A stretch of 8,679 nt of DNA from Acidobacteriota bacterium (GTDB lineage: Bacteria; Acidobacteriota; Terriglobia; UBA7540), in contig PLWR01000564.1 of NCBI GenBank assembly GCA_003165615.1, positions 1-8,679 on the forward strand, given 5' to 3'. A program made the translations under genes and the position numbers. Of the stretch, positions 6,560 to 8,679 are shown piece after piece. The notes below the pieces were generated by a model. That model was given only the letters and a program-made list of their open reading frames with translations, had not been told where the DNA came from and did not search any database. Every line of letters starts with the position of its first letter. The first letter of the stretch is position 1.

Positions 6560-8679
6560 TCACTCCCCGTTCAGCCGAAAGGCGTAGTGGCCGGAGCCCA
6601 CTTCGAAGTTCACGCGTTTGTATCGGGGACTCCCCGTCAAATCCGCCGCGGTGACGCCCGGGGTACCCTCCACAAAGTGCCCTTTTTCCCAAACGGTCCG
6701 GTCGCCTTCGCGCACGGTGAATCCCGTCATCATCGCTTCCTTGGGAATGGAAACGGTGGCGGTGCTGTTGACGGGCACATCCACTTGCAGAGTGATGACT
6801 CCGGGGCCGTGGGTCCAGGAGGATGTTACCTCGCCGCGCACCGTGCCCACAGTGGCGCTTACGGAAGTGAGGTCGCGGACTACCTGCGGCTCAATGCGAA
6901 TGTGTTGATAGCCGGGATGCTCAGGATCCACGTTGATTCCGCCCAAAGCCTCATAAAACCACGCATCCACGCTTCCCATCATATGGTGGTCGTGGGAAGG
7001 CCCCTCCGGTCCGGTAGAGTCCTGCCAAAGTTCCCACAGAGTGGTGGCGCCGTTCGCCAGCATGTAGCCCCAACTGGGATAAGTGGTTTGCACCGCGAGA
7101 TCATAAGCCAGGGCCGATTGGTTGTTTTGCGTCAATACCGGGAACAGGTAGCGAAGGCCGATAAAGCCCGTGGTCACGTGCGTATTGTGCTCAAAAAGAA
7201 CGCTCTTGAAAAGGTTGTCCGACACTTTACGGCGGAGGTCTTTGGGCGTCATGTCCAAAAACAAGGGCAGGGCGTTGGCCGTCTGCGTTCCGCCGGCGTA
7301 GTTGCCCGTCTTGGCGTCGAAAAACTCATGATTGAATGCGTCTTTGATCTGCGCGGCAAGCTGCGAGTAGCTCGCGGCATCGGCGGAATTGCCGAGCCCG
7401 GTGGCGATTTTCGCCAGCAGAAGGGTGTCGTAATAGTAGTAGAAGTCAGAGACCAGCTCGCCCGGAGTACTCTCGAGTGATACCCAGTCGCCGTAGTAGC
7501 TGTAGCGCAAAACGTTGTCGGGGGCGCGGGTGCGGAGGAACTCCATGTATCTCTTCAGCCCATCGTAATTCTCCTCCAGAATGCGCCGATCGCCGGTCTG
7601 CTGGTAGAGGTACCAGGTGATCAAGGGAAAGGCGGTGCCCCAGGCGGGGTCGGCAGGGCGCCGGCCAAAGCGACTGAAGGGAACCGTATCAGTGACGGTG
7701 CCAGCGGCATCCTGCTCGTCGCGGATGTCGCGCAGGAAATTGGTAAAGAAGGCTGCCATGTCGAAGTTCAGCATCATGCCTTCGGCGCTGGTTTGCGCAT
7801 CGCCCATCCAGCCCATGCGCTCATCGCGCTGGTCGCAATCGGTGGGAACGCTGTGCAGGTTAGTGAGGTCCGACCAACGGATCATCTTGTGGATTTGGTT
7901 CAGCAGGGGCTTGGAGGCCACAAAGCTGCCGGTGGTTTTGACCGCGGTGCGCACCACGTGTCCGCGCAGCGAATCGAGGCTGGGCGTGCCGGGGTATCCG
8001 GTGACTTCCACGTAGCGGAAGCCGTGATAAGTGAAGGTAGGGTGGTAGCATTCCTCTCCACCACCGCGCAGGATGTAAATGTCACGCGCTTTGGCCACGC
8101 GGAGTTCCTCGCGGTTGATCATGCCGGTGTCAAAGAGCAACTCGGCAAAGCGCAGTTGAACCTGCGCCCCGCGGGGTCCGCTGACGTGCAGGTCAACCCA
8201 TCCGCTGAAGTTCTGCCCCATGTCGTACACGTAAACGCCGGGCTGCGGATTGGTCAAGGTAATGGGAACCATGGAATCTACGTCCTCGATGGGCGGCATC
8301 ATCTGCGCGGAAAGCATGCCTCCGGGGGCTTTCACGATCTGCGCCGTCGTCCAGCCGTCGTCTTTGAAACCCGGTTGGTCCCAGCCGGGAGTTTCGAGGC
8401 GCGCGTCGTAAACTTCGCCGTCGTAAACGCTGTCGCTCACGATGGGACCGTCCTTGGCCTTCCACGTGGGGCCGCTCGATACACTTACGTGCTTGCCGCT
8501 CGCGAGTTCGATATCCACTTGCATCATCAGCGAGCGGGAATAAAACCAGCCCTCGCCCAGCATCACGCCCACGGCGTTCGCGCCGCGGTGGAGGTTCGCC
8601 GTGACGTCGTAAGTAACGTACAGATCGCGCTTATCAAACGTCGTCCAGCCCGGATCCAAATAGTTGTTCCCGATCTTCG
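6560..8679 (-). CDS. Alpha-L-rhamnosidase, GH78, N-terminus beyond the window
   Basis: The frame stays open through 8679, so the gene enters from the right edge and its start, plus any signal peptide, is out of view. At least 705 residues are visible; complete GH78 enzymes are often about 900-1000. Immediately inside the edge, YLDPGWTTFDKR is the conserved carbohydrate-binding/beta-domain segment. Numbering from the Leu of LDPGW (TTG codon at 8659), TDCDQRDERMGWMGDA (273-288) contains the predicted general acid Glu280. WGTAFPL (340-346) and TTLWELW (539-545) follow, the latter with the predicted general base Glu543. SHDHHMMGSV (555-564) supplies conserved active-site histidines. The C-terminal beta-sandwich runs to KRVNFEVGSGHYAFRL. 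It hydrolyses terminal alpha-L-rhamnose from glycans or plant glycosides by inversion; extracellular or periplasmic location is usual but unproven here. The internal TTG is not the true start. It is convergent with the URO-D-like gene. Confidence 0.94.
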   Translation of the reverse strand, partial: KIGNNYLDPGWTTFDKRDLYVTYDVTANLHRGANAVGVMLGEGWFYSRSLMMQVDIELASGKHVSVSSGPTWKAKDGPIVSDSVYDGEVYDARLETPGWDQPGFKDDGWTTAQIVKAPGGMLSAQMMPPIEDVDSMVPITLTNPQPGVYVYDMGQNFSGWVDLHVSGPRGAQVQLRFAELLFDTGMINREELRVAKARDIYILRGGGEECYHPTFTYHGFRYVEVTGYPGTPSLDSLRGHVVRTAVKTTGSFVASKPLLNQIHKMIRWSDLTNLHSVPTDCDQRDERMGWMGDAQTSAEGMMLNFDMAAFFTNFLRDIRDEQDAAGTVTDTVPFSRFGRRPADPAWGTAFPLITWYLYQQTGDRRILEENYDGLKRYMEFLRTRAPDNVLRYSYYGDWVSLESTPGELVSDFYYYYDTLLLAKIATGLGNSADAASYSQLAAQIKDAFNHEFFDAKTGNYAGGTQTANALPLFLDMTPKDLRRKVSDNLFKSVLFEHNTHVTTGFIGLRYLFPVLTQNNQSALAYDLAVQTTYPSWGYMLANGATTLWELWQDSTGPEGPSHDHHMMGSVDAWFYEALGGINVDPEHPGYQHIRIEPQVVRDLTSVSATVGTVRGEVTSSWTHGPGVITLQVDVPVNSTATVSIPKEAMMTGFTVREGDRTVWEKGHFVEGTPGVTAADLTGSPRYKRVNFEVGSGHYAFRLNGE

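Noticed and set aside
6587..7480. 297-residue plus-strand open frame antisense to the rhamnosidase
   Set aside because: It lies wholly inside a GH78 gene with intact catalytic motifs and shows no recognisable domain.

Overview
The window holds six elements: five protein genes, four complete and one cut by the right edge, and a compact symmetrical repeat. Base composition looks moderately GC-rich (high fifties percent by eye). The mix is a glycyl radical enzyme, an FGGY sugar kinase, a URO-D-fold protein and a GH78 rhamnosidase, in generously spaced genes with palindromic repeats between them. This suggests a free-living or sediment/soil/gut saprophyte able to live anaerobically. Acidobacteriota is my first guess, with Planctomycetota/Verrucomicrobiota or a related group also possible; no rRNA or other phylogenetic marker is present, so this is inference.

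Layout: 1-80 is a double-hairpin palindromic repeat. 78-2312 (minus) is a glycyl radical enzyme (pyruvate formate-lyase superfamily) with an unusual active-site loop. 2313-2694 is a 382-bp spacer with several small palindromes. 2695-4056 (minus) is an FGGY kinase whose motifs most resemble sedoheptulokinase. 4057-4485 is a divergent intergenic region carrying a 159-bp two-fold-symmetric repeat element. 4486-5046 (plus) is a RibD-C/DHFR-like reductase. 5047-5264 is a spacer with another palindromic repeat. 5265-6537 plus its stop (plus) is a URO-D/MtaA-like TIM-barrel protein. 6560-8679 (minus, incomplete at its N-terminus) is a GH78 alpha-L-rhamnosidase.

How the parts may work together (inference): the rhamnosidase would release L-rhamnose from plant glycans or glycosides. 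The kinase would phosphorylate a ketose or polyol. The glycyl radical enzyme would carry out an oxygen-sensitive C-C, C-O or related bond cleavage. The URO-D-like protein resembles the family that includes zinc-dependent corrinoid methyltransferases. The kinase and the radical enzyme lie in tandem on one strand and are the most likely functional pair. The DHFR-like gene looks like an unrelated housekeeping or stand-alone gene. No activating enzyme (radical SAM) for the glycyl radical enzyme is in the window. The two most interesting items are the non-canonical active site of the radical enzyme and the nested inverted-repeat element at 4083-4241.
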